Origin: Arthrobacter sp. PAMC 25486
Lineage (GTDB): Bacteria; Actinomycetota; Actinomycetes; Actinomycetales; Micrococcaceae
Reading direction: 5' to 3'
Length of the DNA: 64,000 nt
Assembly: GCF_000785535.1 (NCBI RefSeq)
Contig: NZ_CP007595.1
Coordinates: forward strand, 4,238,439 to 4,302,438
Position numbers and translations under genes: made by a program. Positions 32,879 through 42,734 of the stretch are shown here, one piece after another (the first letter of the stretch is position 1; the number at the start of each line of letters is the position of its first letter). The notes beneath the pieces were generated by a model that searched no databases, was not told the DNA's origin, and saw nothing but the letters and a program-made list of their open reading frames with translations.

Positions 32879-34681
32879 TTAGTCCTCGATCGTGGCCAGC
32901 ACTGCGCCTGCGGAGACGGTGTCGCCGGCTGCGGCGCTCAGGCCCGTGACGGTTCCTGCCCGGTGCGCGGTCAGCGGCTGTTCCATCTTCATGGCCTCCA
33001 GGACCACGATGAGGTCGCCCTCGGCCACGACATCGCCGTCGGCCACGGCAACCTTCACGATGGTGCCCTGCATGGGGGAGGTCAGTGCGTTGCCGTTGGC
33101 GGCGGCGGGGCCTGCATTGCGGTTGCGGCCGGCCTTCTTGGCCTTCTTCGCCGTGCCGTTGCCGGCGCCGTTGCCAACCGAGAACGACGACGGCAGCGTC
33201 ACCTCAAGCCGTTTGCCGCCCACCTCGACGGTGACGCTTTGGCGGGATCCGGCGTCGTCCGCGGCGCTCCCTGCGGAGGCGAGGTCGAAGGCGGGGATGG
33301 TGTTGTTGAACTCGGTTTCGATCCAGCGGGTGTGCGTGGTGAACGCGGCACCGTTGGCCGGTGCGAAGGCGGGATCCACGACCACTGCGCGGTGGAACGG
33401 CAGCACGGTGGGTAGACCGTCGATCTGCATTTCCTCCAGTGCACGGCTGGAGCGCTGGAGCGCCTGCTCGCGGGTGGCGCCGGTGACGATGAGCTTGGCC
33501 AGCATGGAGTCGAAGTTGCCGCCGATGACCTCGCCCGCGGTGATGCCGGAATCGACGCGGACGCCGGGGCCGGAGGGCAGGGTCATGGTGGTGACGGTGC
33601 CCGGGGCGGGCATGAAGCCGCGGCCCGGGTCCTCGCCGTTGATGCGGAATTCGAAGGAGTGGCCGCGGACCTCGGGGTCGCCGTAGCCGAGTTCCTCGCC
33701 GCGGGCGATGCGGAACTGCTCGCGGACCAGGTCGATCCCGGTGACTTCTTCGGAGATGGTGTGCTCCACCTGCAGGCGGGTGTTGACCTCGAGGAAGGAG
33801 ATGGTGCCGTCGGTGCCCACGAGGAATTCGCAGGTGCCGGCGCCGACGTAGTTGGCTTCCTTCATGATGGCCTTGGAGGCCTCGTAAAGGCGCTTGTTCT
33901 GGTCATCGGTCAGGAACGGGGCGGGGGCTTCCTCGACCAGCTTTTGGTTGCGGCGTTGGAGGGAGCAGTCGCGCGTGGAGACGACGACGACGTTGCCCGC
34001 CGCATCTGCCAGGCATTGGGTTTCCACGTGGCGGGGTGCGTCGAGGAAGCGTTCCACGAAGCATTCGCCGCGGCCGAAGGCTGCGACGGCTTCGCGCACT
34101 GCGGACTCGTACAGTTCGGGGATTTCCTCGCGGGTGCGGACCACCTTGATGCCGCGGCCGCCGCCGCCGTAAGCTGCCTTGATGGCCAGGGGCAGGCCGA
34201 ACTCGTCGGCGAAGTCGATGACCTCCTGGGTGGATTCCACCGGGTTCTTGGTGCCGGGGACCAGGGGTGCGCCCACCTTTTCGGCGATGTGGCGGGCCTG
34301 GACCTTGTCGCCCAATGCGGCGATGGCTGCGGGGGAGGGGCCGATCCAGATCAGGCCGGCGTCGATGACCTGCTGGGCAAACTCCGCGTTTTCGGCCAGG
34401 AAGCCGTAGCCGGGGTGCACGGCGTCGGCGCCCGACTGGCGGGCGGCGTCGATGATTTTCTCCATGACCAGGTAGGAGTCCGCTGCCGTGGTGCCGCCCA
34501 GGGCAAAGGCCTCGTCGGCCATGCGCACATGGAGGGCCTCGCGGTCCGGCTCGGCGTAGACGGCGACAGATCGGATGCCTTCGTCGCGTGCGGCCCGGAT
34601 GATGCGGACGGCAATTTCGCCGCGGTTGGCGATCAGTACTTTGCTCAGCTTTTGTGCCGGGGCAGATGGTGAAATGCTCAC
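32879..34681 (-). CDS. accA3: Acyl-CoA carboxylase alpha subunit (biotin carboxylase + BCCP)
   Basis: Carboxylates its own biotin with ATP and bicarbonate, and gives the CO2 to the beta subunit that makes malonyl- or methylmalonyl-CoA for lipid synthesis. 600 residues from GTG at 34681 (AAGGAG seven bases upstream). [18 protein letters not shown] at the start, ATP-grasp loop [31 protein letters not shown], and RINGEDP and related biotin-carboxylase motifs are present. The C-terminal BCCP holds EAMKMEQPL with biotin on K565. An upstream ATG (34738) would add 19 unrelated residues. The beta subunit is at 50180, 15 kb away, not adjacent as is usual. Confidence 0.95.
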   Translation of the reverse strand: MSISPSAPAQKLSKVLIANRGEIAVRIIRAARDEGIRSVAVYAEPDREALHVRMADEAFALGGTTAADSYLVMEKIIDAARQSGADAVHPGYGFLAENAEFAQQVIDAGLIWIGPSPAAIAALGDKVQARHIAEKVGAPLVPGTKNPVESTQEVIDFADEFGLPLAIKAAYGGGGRGIKVVRTREEIPELYESAVREAVAAFGRGECFVERFLDAPRHVETQCLADAAGNVVVVSTRDCSLQRRNQKLVEEAPAPFLTDDQNKRLYEASKAIMKEANYVGAGTCEFLVGTDGTISFLEVNTRLQVEHTISEEVTGIDLVREQFRIARGEELGYGDPEVRGHSFEFRINGEDPGRGFMPAPGTVTTMTLPSGPGVRVDSGITAGEVIGGNFDSMLAKLIVTGATREQALQRSSRALEEMQIDGLPTVLPFHRAVVVDPAFAPANGAAFTTHTRWIETEFNNTIPAFDLASAGSAADDAGSRQSVTVEVGGKRLEVTLPSSFSVGNGAGNGTAKKAKKAGRNRNAGPAAANGNALTSPMQGTIVKVAVADGDVVAEGDLIVVLEAMKMEQPLTAHRAGTVTGLSAAAGDTVSAGAVLATIED

Positions 34682-34814
34682 TGACGGACTCCTTCTATTC
34701 TCAAGAGAGCCTAGCGTGAATATGTGGATTTTCCTCACACATGATGCTGTTTATGCGTGTACGCGACGATTCTTTTGTGGGGTTCCTACAACATTCCCGT
34801 GTCTTACTGGCCCG

Positions 34815-35195
34815 CTACTGTCCAGCGATGAGGCGCAAGGTTGCCATGTGGTGTTCCCAGGCCTGATGTCCGACGGCGGTCAACCTCACCGAGGTGCGCG
34901 GAAACTTGCCCACGAAGGCCTTTTTCACCTCTATGAATCCGGCCTTTTCGAGCGTTGAGAGCTGCTTGCTGAGTACCGAGTCGCTGACCTGGATGGTGTT
35001 GCGCAGGTCCTTGAAGTCCATGGTCTCGGTCTTGGCCAGGGCTGCGGCAATGGAGAACCTGACGGGCTGGTGCAGCACCTCGCTGAGTTCGTGGCGCGGG
35101 TGCTGGTGCACTTTTGCTTCTGGTTCCTGCTGGATTTCACTGTCTGCTTGGTGCTTCGGGGCTGGGTGCTCTTCTTGGGCTGGCTGCTTGCTCAT
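34815..35195 (-). CDS. Winged-helix transcriptional regulator (HTH_27 type)
   Basis: 126-residue DNA-binding protein. After a hydrophilic leader (HPAPKHQADSEIQQEPEAKV) come the helices of an ArsR/MarR-like winged helix: EVLHQPVRFSIAAALAKTE, MDFKDLRNTIQVSDSVLSKQ and LSTLEKAGFIEVKKAF. The last is the recognition helix plus wing, then RTSVRLTAVGHQAWEHHMA. Effector unknown. ATG 35195 overlaps the stop of the membrane protein upstream (ATGA), a coupling seen for regulator/membrane pairs of this type. A longer frame upstream (to 35540) is read-through of the antisense phase. Confidence 0.85.
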   Translation of the reverse strand: MSKQPAQEEHPAPKHQADSEIQQEPEAKVHQHPRHELSEVLHQPVRFSIAAALAKTETMDFKDLRNTIQVSDSVLSKQLSTLEKAGFIEVKKAFVGKFPRTSVRLTAVGHQAWEHHMATLRLIAGQ

Positions 35196-35635
35196 GCGCG
35201 CAGCTCCCTGAATGCGGCGATGAGGCCGGCTGCGGCGATGACGACTGCGGCACTGATGTAGTAGGGGAGGCTTCCGTTGGGGAACCCCAGTACTCCCGTG
35301 GCGATGGCCGCACCGTAAAGCACGAAGTAGGCGATGAGGGACGTGGTGAATCTCTTGGAGAAGCCGGCCTTGGTGGTGTGGTGCATGAACGTCCAGGTAA
35401 AGGCCGTGATCATGGCCCAGGCACCAATCGACATGGCCATCAGCGGTGCACCGTAACCAGTGTGCGCCACAATGTGGAAGCCGATCATCATCATCGAGCC
35501 GATGATGGCCAGCGAGTTGAACACCATGGCGGTTGGCCATCCGGCGGCGCTGGTGGCTGAGGTGCCGATGCCTTCGGCCCGGGCGAGGAGCTCGCGGGCT
35601 TCTTCTGCAGATGGGGAGCTGTTGTGCTGGCTCAT
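35192..35635 (-). CDS. Four-helix membrane protein coupled to the winged-helix gene
   Basis: 147-residue integral membrane protein; predicted helices near MVFNSLAIIGSMMMIGFHIV, LMAMSIGAWAMITAFTWTF, FTTSLIAYFVLYGAAIATG and YYISAAVVIAAAGLIAAF. The N-terminal 30 residues (EEARELLARAEGIG) are a cytosolic amphipathic helix. Function unknown. Precedes the winged-helix regulator in one operon, overlapping by four bases. Together this looks like a membrane protein with its own regulator, a common actinobacterial arrangement. Confidence 0.7.
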   Translation of the reverse strand: MSQHNSSPSAEEARELLARAEGIGTSATSAAGWPTAMVFNSLAIIGSMMMIGFHIVAHTGYGAPLMAMSIGAWAMITAFTWTFMHHTTKAGFSKRFTTSLIAYFVLYGAAIATGVLGFPNGSLPYYISAAVVIAAAGLIAAFRELRA

Positions 35636-35848
35636 GGAGGGCCTTTCGGTTGTGTCATGCTTCCTAATGACTCAACTATACGAAAGTACTTTCCGTTCCG
35701 TCAAGTACTTTCATTTATTCTCAGTCTCACGCCGGCACTGCTCCTGCGCGTGGTTCACGTCAGGCGGTGCGCAACTGTTGGAGTTGCCCAGCATTTGGGC
35801 GGAACCGTGTGCAGCTGCAGGTGGAGGTGCGGGAGCATGGGCCGGGCG

Positions 35849-36472
35849 TCAGGCCCACAAGTCGGTGATTGCGACCCCATGCTCGGCCAAGAGCCGGCGC
35901 AGTGTGGAGATGGACAGTCCCACCACCGTGTGCGGGTCGCCCTCGACGCCGGTGATGAAGGCTCCTGCGAGCCCGTCGATCGTGAACGCTCCGGCCACCT
36001 GCAGGGGCTCGCCCGTGGCAACGTAGGCGTCAATTTCCGCATCCGAGACGTCCTCAAAGGTGACCCGCGCACTGGTGACCTCTCCGTGCCCAAGGGGGGA
36101 TCCGCCGTCGAGCGTGGAAATGGCTGTGGAAATGAGCCAATGGCCGGTATGCAGCACACCGGATCGGCCGCGCATCAGCTGCCAGCGCTCCCGCGCAACC
36201 GCAGGTTCCCAGGGTTTGCCGTAGGGGACGCCGTCGAGCTCGAAGACCGAATCACAGCCGATTACCAGGGTGCCGGATTCACCGGCGGCGACGGATTCGG
36301 CCTTGGCGCGGGCCAGCAGCAGGGCCGTCTCGGCGGGGGAGATGGGGCCGGCGGCGGCGGTGAGCGCGTCCTCGTCGGCGTCAGACACCTTGACGGTATG
36401 GGTGATGCCGGCGTCCGTGAGCAGCTTGGCGCGGGAGGGGGAGGCGGAGGCGAGGATGAGGTGCTGGGTCAT
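35849..36472 (-). CDS. maf: Maf-like nucleotide pyrophosphatase
   Basis: Hydrolyses non-canonical nucleoside triphosphates (or dTTP/UTP) to monophosphate and pyrophosphate, a cytosolic housekeeping enzyme; family also named as a septum-formation inhibitor. 207 residues. LILASASPSRAKLLTDAGI at the start is the Maf motif S-x-S-x-x-R; VIGCDSVFELDG and GKPWEPAVARERWQLMRG follow; VTFEDVSDAEIDAYVATGEP and GLAGAFITGVEGDPHTVVGL complete the fold. In related genomes maf lies with the acyl-CoA carboxylase genes. Here the alpha subunit is 1 kb downstream on the same strand. Confidence 0.93.
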   Translation of the reverse strand: MTQHLILASASPSRAKLLTDAGITHTVKVSDADEDALTAAAGPISPAETALLLARAKAESVAAGESGTLVIGCDSVFELDGVPYGKPWEPAVARERWQLMRGRSGVLHTGHWLISTAISTLDGGSPLGHGEVTSARVTFEDVSDAEIDAYVATGEPLQVAGAFTIDGLAGAFITGVEGDPHTVVGLSISTLRRLLAEHGVAITDLWA

Positions 36473-36569
36473 GAATCAAGCCTAGACGCCCTGGCGCCAA
36501 GCGCGACGCCGGACCGTCTCGCCTATGCTGGGGGCTGGCCCAAAGTTGGATTCAAAGAAAGTGGGAGAC

Positions 36570-36659
36570 ATGGAGATTGCCATGGCAGGAGCGATCGTTG
36601 TCGCAGTAGTTGCGGTCATTGTGCAGAAGCGGCAGCAGGCGCGGAACCGACGAAAGTAG
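36570..36659 (+). CDS. Tiny membrane peptide, hypothetical
   Basis: 29 codons, MEIAMAGAIVVAVVAVIV then QKRQQARNRRK: one short membrane helix and a basic tail. GTGGGAG lies 4-10 bases before the ATG. The pattern (helix plus basic tail) recurs in many small bacterial membrane proteins, and the gene lies between maf and the toxin-antitoxin pair. No family can be assigned. The call could be wrong since so short a frame may arise by chance. Confidence 0.35.
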   Translation: MEIAMAGAIVVAVVAVIVQKRQQARNRRK

Positions 36660-36696
36660 AGTCGGGGCTGCGTTGATGACGGGCCAAATCCTGTAA

Positions 36697-36722
36697 ACCG
36701 CTAAAATGTACGTTTTAGCGGT
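36697..36722. promoter_or_regulatory. Operator palindrome of the toxin-antitoxin operon
   Basis: Inverted repeat: ACCGCTAAAA (36697-36706) and TTTTAGCGGT (36713-36722) around TGTACG, ending 11 bases before the antitoxin start codon. It contains AT-rich sequence suitable as a -10 element. Such sites bind Phd/YefM antitoxins for autorepression. Confidence 0.75.
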
Positions 36723-36733
36723 GCGACGAATTT

Positions 36734-37000
36734 GTGAACAAGGTCTCTGCAACCATTGCCCGTCAGCGCTGGGCCGAAACGCTCGACGCCGCACGCCGCG
36801 AGCCGGTGAGCATTACGAGCCATGGTCGCACTATCGCGGTGGTTATGGATCCGGACCTTGCCCAACGTGCCCTCGATGCCCTCGAGGAGCTGGAGGACCT
36901 GGCCGACGCAGCTGCAGCCCTGGCAGATGTGGCCAATGGCGGCCCAACATATACGCTGGCTGAAGTCGCTGCAGAGCTCGGCATTGCACTACATGTCTGA
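36734..37000 (+). CDS. Phd/YefM-type antitoxin
   Basis: 88 residues from GTG 36734. The N-terminal half is a Phd/YefM fold: KVSATIARQRWAETLDAARR EPVSITSHGRTIAVVMDPDL, where the strand-helix unit dimerises and binds DNA. The C-terminal half (ALDALEELEDLADAAAALAD) is the acidic helix that would wrap the toxin. It neutralises the RelE-like protein whose gene overlaps its 3' end, and with that complex represses the palindrome upstream. Typical size and gene order (antitoxin first). Confidence 0.88.
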   Translation: MNKVSATIARQRWAETLDAARREPVSITSHGRTIAVVMDPDLAQRALDALEELEDLADAAAALADVANGGPTYTLAEVAAELGIALHV

Positions 37001-37256
37001 GAAGTATGAGGTCGAGTTGACGTCTGCTGCGCGAAAGCAACTGCAGAAGTTGGACGGGCGAACACGGGAGCTCATTCTCGGTTCCCTTGGAATGCTGGCG
37101 GAAATGCCACGACCTCCGGCAGCAAGCAACCTCTCAGGCAGACCGGGACAGTTCAGGATCCGGGTCAGGGACTTTCATATCATTTATTCTGTTGATGACG
37201 GCAGACTCCTGATGCTCGTCATCAAGATCGGGCAACGACGGGACGTCCATAAATAG
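36993..37256 (+). CDS. RelE/ParE-family toxin
   Basis: 87 residues. Begins MSEKYEVELTSAARKQLQKL; then NLSGRPGQFRIRVRDFHIIY SVDDGRLLMLVIKIGQRRDV HK carries the basic beta sheet of RelE toxins with the R...R and the Y..D (VKIGHRREVY-like) end. RelE toxins cut mRNA on the ribosome, while ParE members poison gyrase. Sequence favours RelE by the C-terminal IGQRRDV. The start overlaps the antitoxin by 8 bases, giving coupled translation. No truncation seen. Confidence 0.87.
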   Translation: MSEKYEVELTSAARKQLQKLDGRTRELILGSLGMLAEMPRPPAASNLSGRPGQFRIRVRDFHIIYSVDDGRLLMLVIKIGQRRDVHK

Positions 37257-37302
37257 TCCGGCTCACGGCCATACACTTTTTCGATGCTGGCTGTACCCAA
37301 CC

Positions 37303-37719
37303 TCACGCAGAGCCGCGGGCAAAGCCTTCGACCAGCCGGGAGCGGATCAGGAAGCGTTTGCCCTCGGGCGCCTCGACCGAAAATCCACTGCCCCGCCCCT
37401 CCACCACGTCGACTGTGAGGTGGGTGTGCGACCAATAGTTGAACTGTTCCCTGGACATCCAAAACTCCAGTGGGCCGCAGCCGGGTAATTCAAAGAGCCC
37501 CAACAAGATGTCGGCCTCCGCCGTAATGAACTCGCCGGCCGGGTAACACATGGGCGAGGAGCCGTCGCAGCAGCCGCCTGACTGGTGGAACATCAACGCC
37601 CCGTGCACTTTCCACAATTTCTGCAGCAGTTCCACGGCCGTGCCGGATAGCGCCACGCGTGACGCGGTCTCGCCCGGAATGGTGATGGCGGCATCCAGGG
37701 TTTCGGCAATGGCGTCCAT
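37303..37719 (-). CDS. DUF779 protein
   Basis: 138-residue cytosolic protein with the DUF779 marks HQSGGCCDGSSPMCYPAG and FWMSREQFNYWSHTHLTVDVV. The two adjacent cysteines and the third suggest metal or thiol chemistry. Function unknown, but its gene is regularly next to acetaldehyde dehydrogenase genes in actinobacteria, as here (after ald and adhP, same strand). A hairpin (37747-37786) lies between adhP and this gene, so it may be transcribed at a lower level. It probably aids aldehyde oxidation. Confidence 0.85.
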   Translation of the reverse strand: MDAIAETLDAAITIPGETASRVALSGTAVELLQKLWKVHGALMFHQSGGCCDGSSPMCYPAGEFITAEADILLGLFELPGCGPLEFWMSREQFNYWSHTHLTVDVVEGRGSGFSVEAPEGKRFLIRSRLVEGFARGSA

Positions 37720-37746
37720 GGAACTGCTCCTTATATAGGGGTGGAT

Positions 37747-37786
37747 CCCGGATCCGGGCCGAAAGGGAGGACGGCCCGGATCCGGG
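37747..37786. promoter_or_regulatory. Perfect 15-bp hairpin between adhP and DUF779
   Basis: 37747-37761 pairs with 37772-37786 (CCCGGATCCGGGCCG arm), loop of ten bases, located between co-directional genes adhP and DUF779. Could be a partial terminator or an mRNA processing/stability element. Confidence 0.6.
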
Positions 37787-37792
37787 GAGTGT

Positions 37793-38812
37793 TTAGTACT
37801 TGATGACGACGCGGCCGTCGATCTTGCCTGCGCGCATCTCGTCGAGCACTTCGTTGATTTCGCCCAGGCCGCGGGTGGCGACCGTGGGGTGGATCAGGCC
37901 ACGGGCATAAAAGTCGATTGCCTCCTCCATGTCCTGGCGGGTGCCCACAATGGATCCGCGGATGGTCAGGCCCTTGAGTACCACCTCGAAGATCGGGGCC
38001 GGGAAGTCGCCCGGGGGCAGGCCGTTGAACACGATGGTGCCGCCGCGGCGGGTCATGCCGATGGCCTGGCCGAATGCTGTCGGGTGCACGGCGGTGACGA
38101 GTACGCCGTGAACGCCGCCGGTTTCGCGCTGAATGGCCTCCACTGGATCCTCGTTCATGGCGTTGACGGTGATTTCCGCGCCATGCTTGCGGGCCAAGGC
38201 CAGCTTGTCGTCCGCGATGTCGACGGCGGCCACGCGCAGTCCCATGGCCACGGCGTACTGGACCGCGATGTGGCCCAGCCCGCCGATGCCGGAAATGACG
38301 ACCCACTGGCCGGGGCGCGCCTCGGTCATCTTCAAGCCCTTGTAGACGGTGACGCCGGCGCAAAGGACGGGTGCGATCTCCACCGGATCCAGGCCGTCGG
38401 GGATGCGTGGTGCAAACTCGGCATCCACGAGCATGTACTCGCCAAAGGAGCCGTCCACACTGTAGCCGCCGTTTTCCTGGGACTCGCACAACGTCTCCCA
38501 GCCCGTGCGGCAATATTCGCAATCTCCGCATGCCGTCCACAGCCAGGCGTTGCCCACCCGGTCGCCCACGGCGAGGGAGGTGACGCCTTCGCCGAGGGCA
38601 ACAACGTCGCCGACGCCCTCGTGGCCTGGCACGAACGGCGGGGAAGGCTGGACGGGCCAGTCACCCTCGGCTGCGTGGAGGTCGGTGTGGCAGACGCCGC
38701 TGGAGATCAGCTTGACCAGGGCCTGGCCCGGTCCGGGGGTGGGGAGGGGGTATTCCTCGACAGTGAGGGCGGTGCCGAATTCCTTTACTACTGCTGCTTG
38801 CATCGTTGACAT
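37793..38812 (-). CDS. adhP: Zinc-dependent alcohol dehydrogenase
   Basis: Oxidises primary alcohols to aldehydes with NAD; 339 residues from ATG 38812 (AAAGGAG eight bases upstream). Zinc ligands: C41-H42 with D44 in VCHTDLHAAEGDW, H64-E65 in VPGHEGVGD, and the structural cysteines C95, C98, C101 and C109. Rossmann motif VISGIGGLGHIAVQYA; GEINEVLDEMRAGKIDGR near the end. AdhP-like class, which acts on ethanol. It sits between ald and DUF779 on the same strand; product acetaldehyde would be oxidised by Ald. A longer upstream start (38893) has no family sequence. Confidence 0.94.
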   Translation of the reverse strand: MSTMQAAVVKEFGTALTVEEYPLPTPGPGQALVKLISSGVCHTDLHAAEGDWPVQPSPPFVPGHEGVGDVVALGEGVTSLAVGDRVGNAWLWTACGDCEYCRTGWETLCESQENGGYSVDGSFGEYMLVDAEFAPRIPDGLDPVEIAPVLCAGVTVYKGLKMTEARPGQWVVISGIGGLGHIAVQYAVAMGLRVAAVDIADDKLALARKHGAEITVNAMNEDPVEAIQRETGGVHGVLVTAVHPTAFGQAIGMTRRGGTIVFNGLPPGDFPAPIFEVVLKGLTIRGSIVGTRQDMEEAIDFYARGLIHPTVATRGLGEINEVLDEMRAGKIDGRVVIKY

Positions 38813-38848
38813 GAAGATCTCCTTTGAACGGATTGACTGTGTATGGTG

Positions 38849-38877
38849 CGCCGGGCACCCAAGGTGAGTGCCCGGCG
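38849..38877. promoter_or_regulatory. Hairpin between ald and adhP
   Basis: Perfect 10-bp arms CGCCGGGCAC (38849-38858) and its complement (38868-38877), between the co-directional ald and adhP genes, 36 bp before the adhP start. Confidence 0.5.
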
Positions 38878-38951
38878 TCGAACTTGGACCCACTCGCCCG
38901 AGGGCCCCAAATGAATCCGCGCCAGCGGCTTTATTTGGGAGGGCGTGGGGA

Positions 38952-40475
<1,524 letters not shown>

Positions 40476-40605
40476 TGTTCAAACTCCTTCGCAGTGGGGG
40501 ACATCAGCGTCCTTGCCCAGAAGCGTACGGGGAACAACGTTGCAACCACGTTGCATGAGCCGGATCACACTGTGGGGGCGGCGGCACGTCCGTTAGGCTT
40601 TCCAC

Positions 40606-40968
40606 ATGGATGTACTCATTGACGTTGCTGTTTTGCTGCTCGCGGTTGCCTTGGTGGCCCTCATAATGGCGAAACGGGGGCGGGCGCGGCAGGCCGCACG
40701 CACCGCGCAGTTGTACGGCCATGCCACCACCTTTCAATCGACCTCTGGGAAATCGGCTGCACTCCCAGGCCGGGGCGCGACATTCCCGGGCCCTATGCCG
40801 GATGCCGCCCCGGTGCCTGGCTCACCCGAAGCGGAAGGCAGTGAGGCTGCGGCGCGGATGGCCCGCGGTCTTGTCGAACTCTTGAAGGTCAAGGACGCAG
40901 GCAATGCCACGCATGAAACCGCAGCTGGCACACACGAGCACCCGCAGCGCCGCGCCGACGGGACCTGA
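40606..40968 (+). CDS. Single-helix membrane protein, hypothetical
   Basis: 120 residues: an N-terminal membrane helix (MDVLIDVAVLLLAVALVALI), a basic stretch (KRGRARQAART) and a proline/alanine-rich cytosolic tail with a short helix (AAARMARGLVELLKVKDA). No family recognised. Divergent from ald (130 bp between starts). No strong ribosome binding site, though the membrane helix and charge pattern suggest a real protein. Function not inferred. Confidence 0.5.
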   Translation: MDVLIDVAVLLLAVALVALIMAKRGRARQAARTAQLYGHATTFQSTSGKSAALPGRGATFPGPMPDAAPVPGSPEAEGSEAAARMARGLVELLKVKDAGNATHETAAGTHEHPQRRADGT

Positions 40969-41051
40969 GGCAGCTGTGCCCGGGTCCGACGCGACCGGGG
41001 ACGGCTGTGCGCGAATCCGCCACGTGAAGCACGCGCCCATAGACTAGGGGC

Positions 41052-41213
41052 ATGTACTTCTTATGGCTCCTCCTGGTTCCGCTGGCAATCGTGATCGTGC
41101 TCATTGTGGTCCGTGTCCGCCAAGTGCGCCGCGTCCGTGAGTTGAGGGCGCGGAGCCGGGCAGCCGAGGAACGCGCTGCCGGCCAACGCGGCTTCAGGGA
41201 CGAGAAATCCTGA
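41052..41213 (+). CDS. Small membrane protein, hypothetical
   Basis: 53 residues: MYFLWLLLVPLAIVIVLIVV, then a strongly basic cytosolic helix (RVRQVRRVRELRARSRAAEE). Begins 84 bp after the preceding hypothetical. GGGGC is the only upstream purine run. Of the same kind as the protein at 40606, one helix plus basic tail. Two such proteins together may be an operon. No function inferred. Confidence 0.5.
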   Translation: MYFLWLLLVPLAIVIVLIVVRVRQVRRVRELRARSRAAEERAAGQRGFRDEKS

Positions 41214-41237
41214 TCTCGCCGGGGTGAATGCCCCGGA

Positions 41238-42503
41238 TCAGCTTTCCAGCGCCTCCACATGGGCCACGACTGCGGATCGCCTGGGTGAGCGCGGCGGCAG
41301 GAGGTGCAGGGCCGTGCGCCAGGCTTCGACGTCGTCCGCGGCCTCGGGAAGCCGTAGGTAGGCAAGTAGCACGTCCGGGCTGGCGTCGTTGAGGATGGCC
41401 TCGCGCAGCTGAATGGCCACACGGTTGCGGATGGTTACGATGGCGGAGGCGAGCGAGCGGGGCATGACCTCGCCGCGGTAAATGTTCAGGGCCAGCCGGT
41501 GGGCGCCGCGGTCCAAATAGTTCCGGACCTGCTCGGCGTCAACCACCAGGGCACGAGGGAGCCGGTAGGGCCTCGACTCCGGCAGGAGCGTGGGTGCGGC
41601 GGCTTGCAAAAGCTTGCGCAGGCGCACCATCTCCGCCCTGATGCTGGTCAGCGACGTGCCCTCGGGGTAAACCTTGTCCGTCAGCTCCTCGGCGGTGAGG
41701 CCGTCGGGGTGCAAGGCGAGCATGGCCATTATTTCGGTGTGCCGTTCGCTCAGTGTCACGGCTTCGCCGGCCACGTGCAGCAGCCCCTGGTCCCGGCCCA
41801 GAATCTGCAGGCTGTCCCGGTACAGCGGCTTGTTCGGTGCAGCGGTGCGGGCGGAGTGCGAGGTGCGCCGGCGGCTCTCCTCCGCCCGGAGTTCCAGGCG
41901 CTGGATGCGCAGCTGGGCCTCGGCCGCGGCCACCGACGCCTGCACCAAGGAGAGCGTGTTGGCGCCCACGGCTTCGGGGCCGCCCGTGATGTCCACAATG
42001 CCCAGGATGGAGCCGGAGTCGGGGTCATGCAGCGGCACCGCGGTGCAACTCCATGAATGGACGGCCGGGTTGAAGTGTTCCTCGCCCATGATTTGCACGC
42101 TCTTGCCCAGGACCAGTGCGGTGCCCGGGGCGCTGGTTCCGACAACGGTCTCCGACCAGTCGGCCCCTGTGGCAAAGTTGATTTGTTCCCCATTGCGCCG
42201 GGCGGCGGAATCGCCCTCAACCCACAGCAGCCTCCCGTGTTCATCGCCCACGGCAACGAGCAGTCCGGTGTCGTGGCTGGGCTCCACTAGAAGTTTGGTG
42301 ATGACGGGCATGATCGCGGCCAGCGGATGGTCGCGGCGGAATTCTGCAAGCTCCCGGCTCTCCCACACCACCGGCGGAGCCAGTCGCTCCGCGGTGGCCA
42401 GTCCGTCCGGCGTGGCCAGTGCCTGCAGGGAGCGCTGCCAGGATTCGCGCACCAGTGGCCGCAGGGCGGGGAACCCGGCCAGGAGGGGATGCGTCGGGGA
42501 CAT
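41238..42503 (-). CDS. GAF-domain transcriptional regulator
   Basis: 421-residue cytosolic regulator. Residues about 20-60 are a helical leader, and about 75-190 form a GAF domain (DTGLLVAVGDEHGRLLWVEG; GADWSETVVGTSAPGTALVL; HSWSCTAVPLHDPDSGSILG IVDITGG) that would bind a small ligand. Residues about 250-330 carry a winged-helix output domain (TLSERHTEIMAMLALHPDGL TAEELTDKVYPEGTSLTSIR AEMVRLRKLL). This is the known actinobacterial GAF regulator type encoded near acetaldehyde/alcohol dehydrogenases, and it likely controls ald-adhP-DUF779. It reads toward ald, separated from it by two small membrane proteins on the other strand. Confidence 0.83.
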   Translation of the reverse strand: MSPTHPLLAGFPALRPLVRESWQRSLQALATPDGLATAERLAPPVVWESRELAEFRRDHPLAAIMPVITKLLVEPSHDTGLLVAVGDEHGRLLWVEGDSAARRNGEQINFATGADWSETVVGTSAPGTALVLGKSVQIMGEEHFNPAVHSWSCTAVPLHDPDSGSILGIVDITGGPEAVGANTLSLVQASVAAAEAQLRIQRLELRAEESRRRTSHSARTAAPNKPLYRDSLQILGRDQGLLHVAGEAVTLSERHTEIMAMLALHPDGLTAEELTDKVYPEGTSLTSIRAEMVRLRKLLQAAAPTLLPESRPYRLPRALVVDAEQVRNYLDRGAHRLALNIYRGEVMPRSLASAIVTIRNRVAIQLREAILNDASPDVLLAYLRLPEAADDVEAWRTALHLLPPRSPRRSAVVAHVEALES

Positions 42504-42577
42504 GAACTCTCCAGGACTGTGTGGGTGGAAGGCATTGTCGGCTTGTGCCGTGGCTCACCATCTTAGTCCACGCAAAA

Positions 42578-42645
42578 GGCGCCGCGGCCGGTGCGTCATG
42601 GCCCACCATGGGGATGGTGGACCATGAAACGACGGCCGCGGCGCC
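42578..42645. promoter_or_regulatory. Nested inverted repeats upstream of the GAF regulator
   Basis: Outer arms: GGCGCCGCGGCC (42578-42589) and its complement (42634-42645), plus one more pair. Inner stem: CATGG-CCACCAT (42598-42609) and ATGGTGG-CCATG (42614-42626) around GGGG. It may form a large cruciform or terminator for the MMPL gene, or a regulator site before the GAF gene at 42503. Confidence 0.6.
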
Positions 42646-42649
42646 CAGT

Positions 42650-42733
42650 GTGCAGGAGCGGTGGTGAAAACACCCCCTTATGTGCAGGAGCGTTGGTACC
42701 TTAGGAGCGTTGGTGCCTTAGCGGTGTTGGTGC
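42650..42733. repeat. 32-bp-period intergenic repeat, locus C
   Basis: GTGCAGGAGCG cores at 42650 and 42682 (32 bp apart) with a decayed third near 42713 (GTGCCTTAGCG). Between are GAAAACACCCCCTTAT blocks. The same family as 28574 and 32768, with GTGCAGGAGCG replacing GTGAGCGAGCG. Located between the GAF regulator and the MMPL stop. Confidence 0.7.
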
Positions 42734-42734
42734 C

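Noticed and set aside
38813..38893. Longer start of the alcohol dehydrogenase
   Set aside because: Adds 27 residues without likeness and removes the strong ribosome binding site before 38812.
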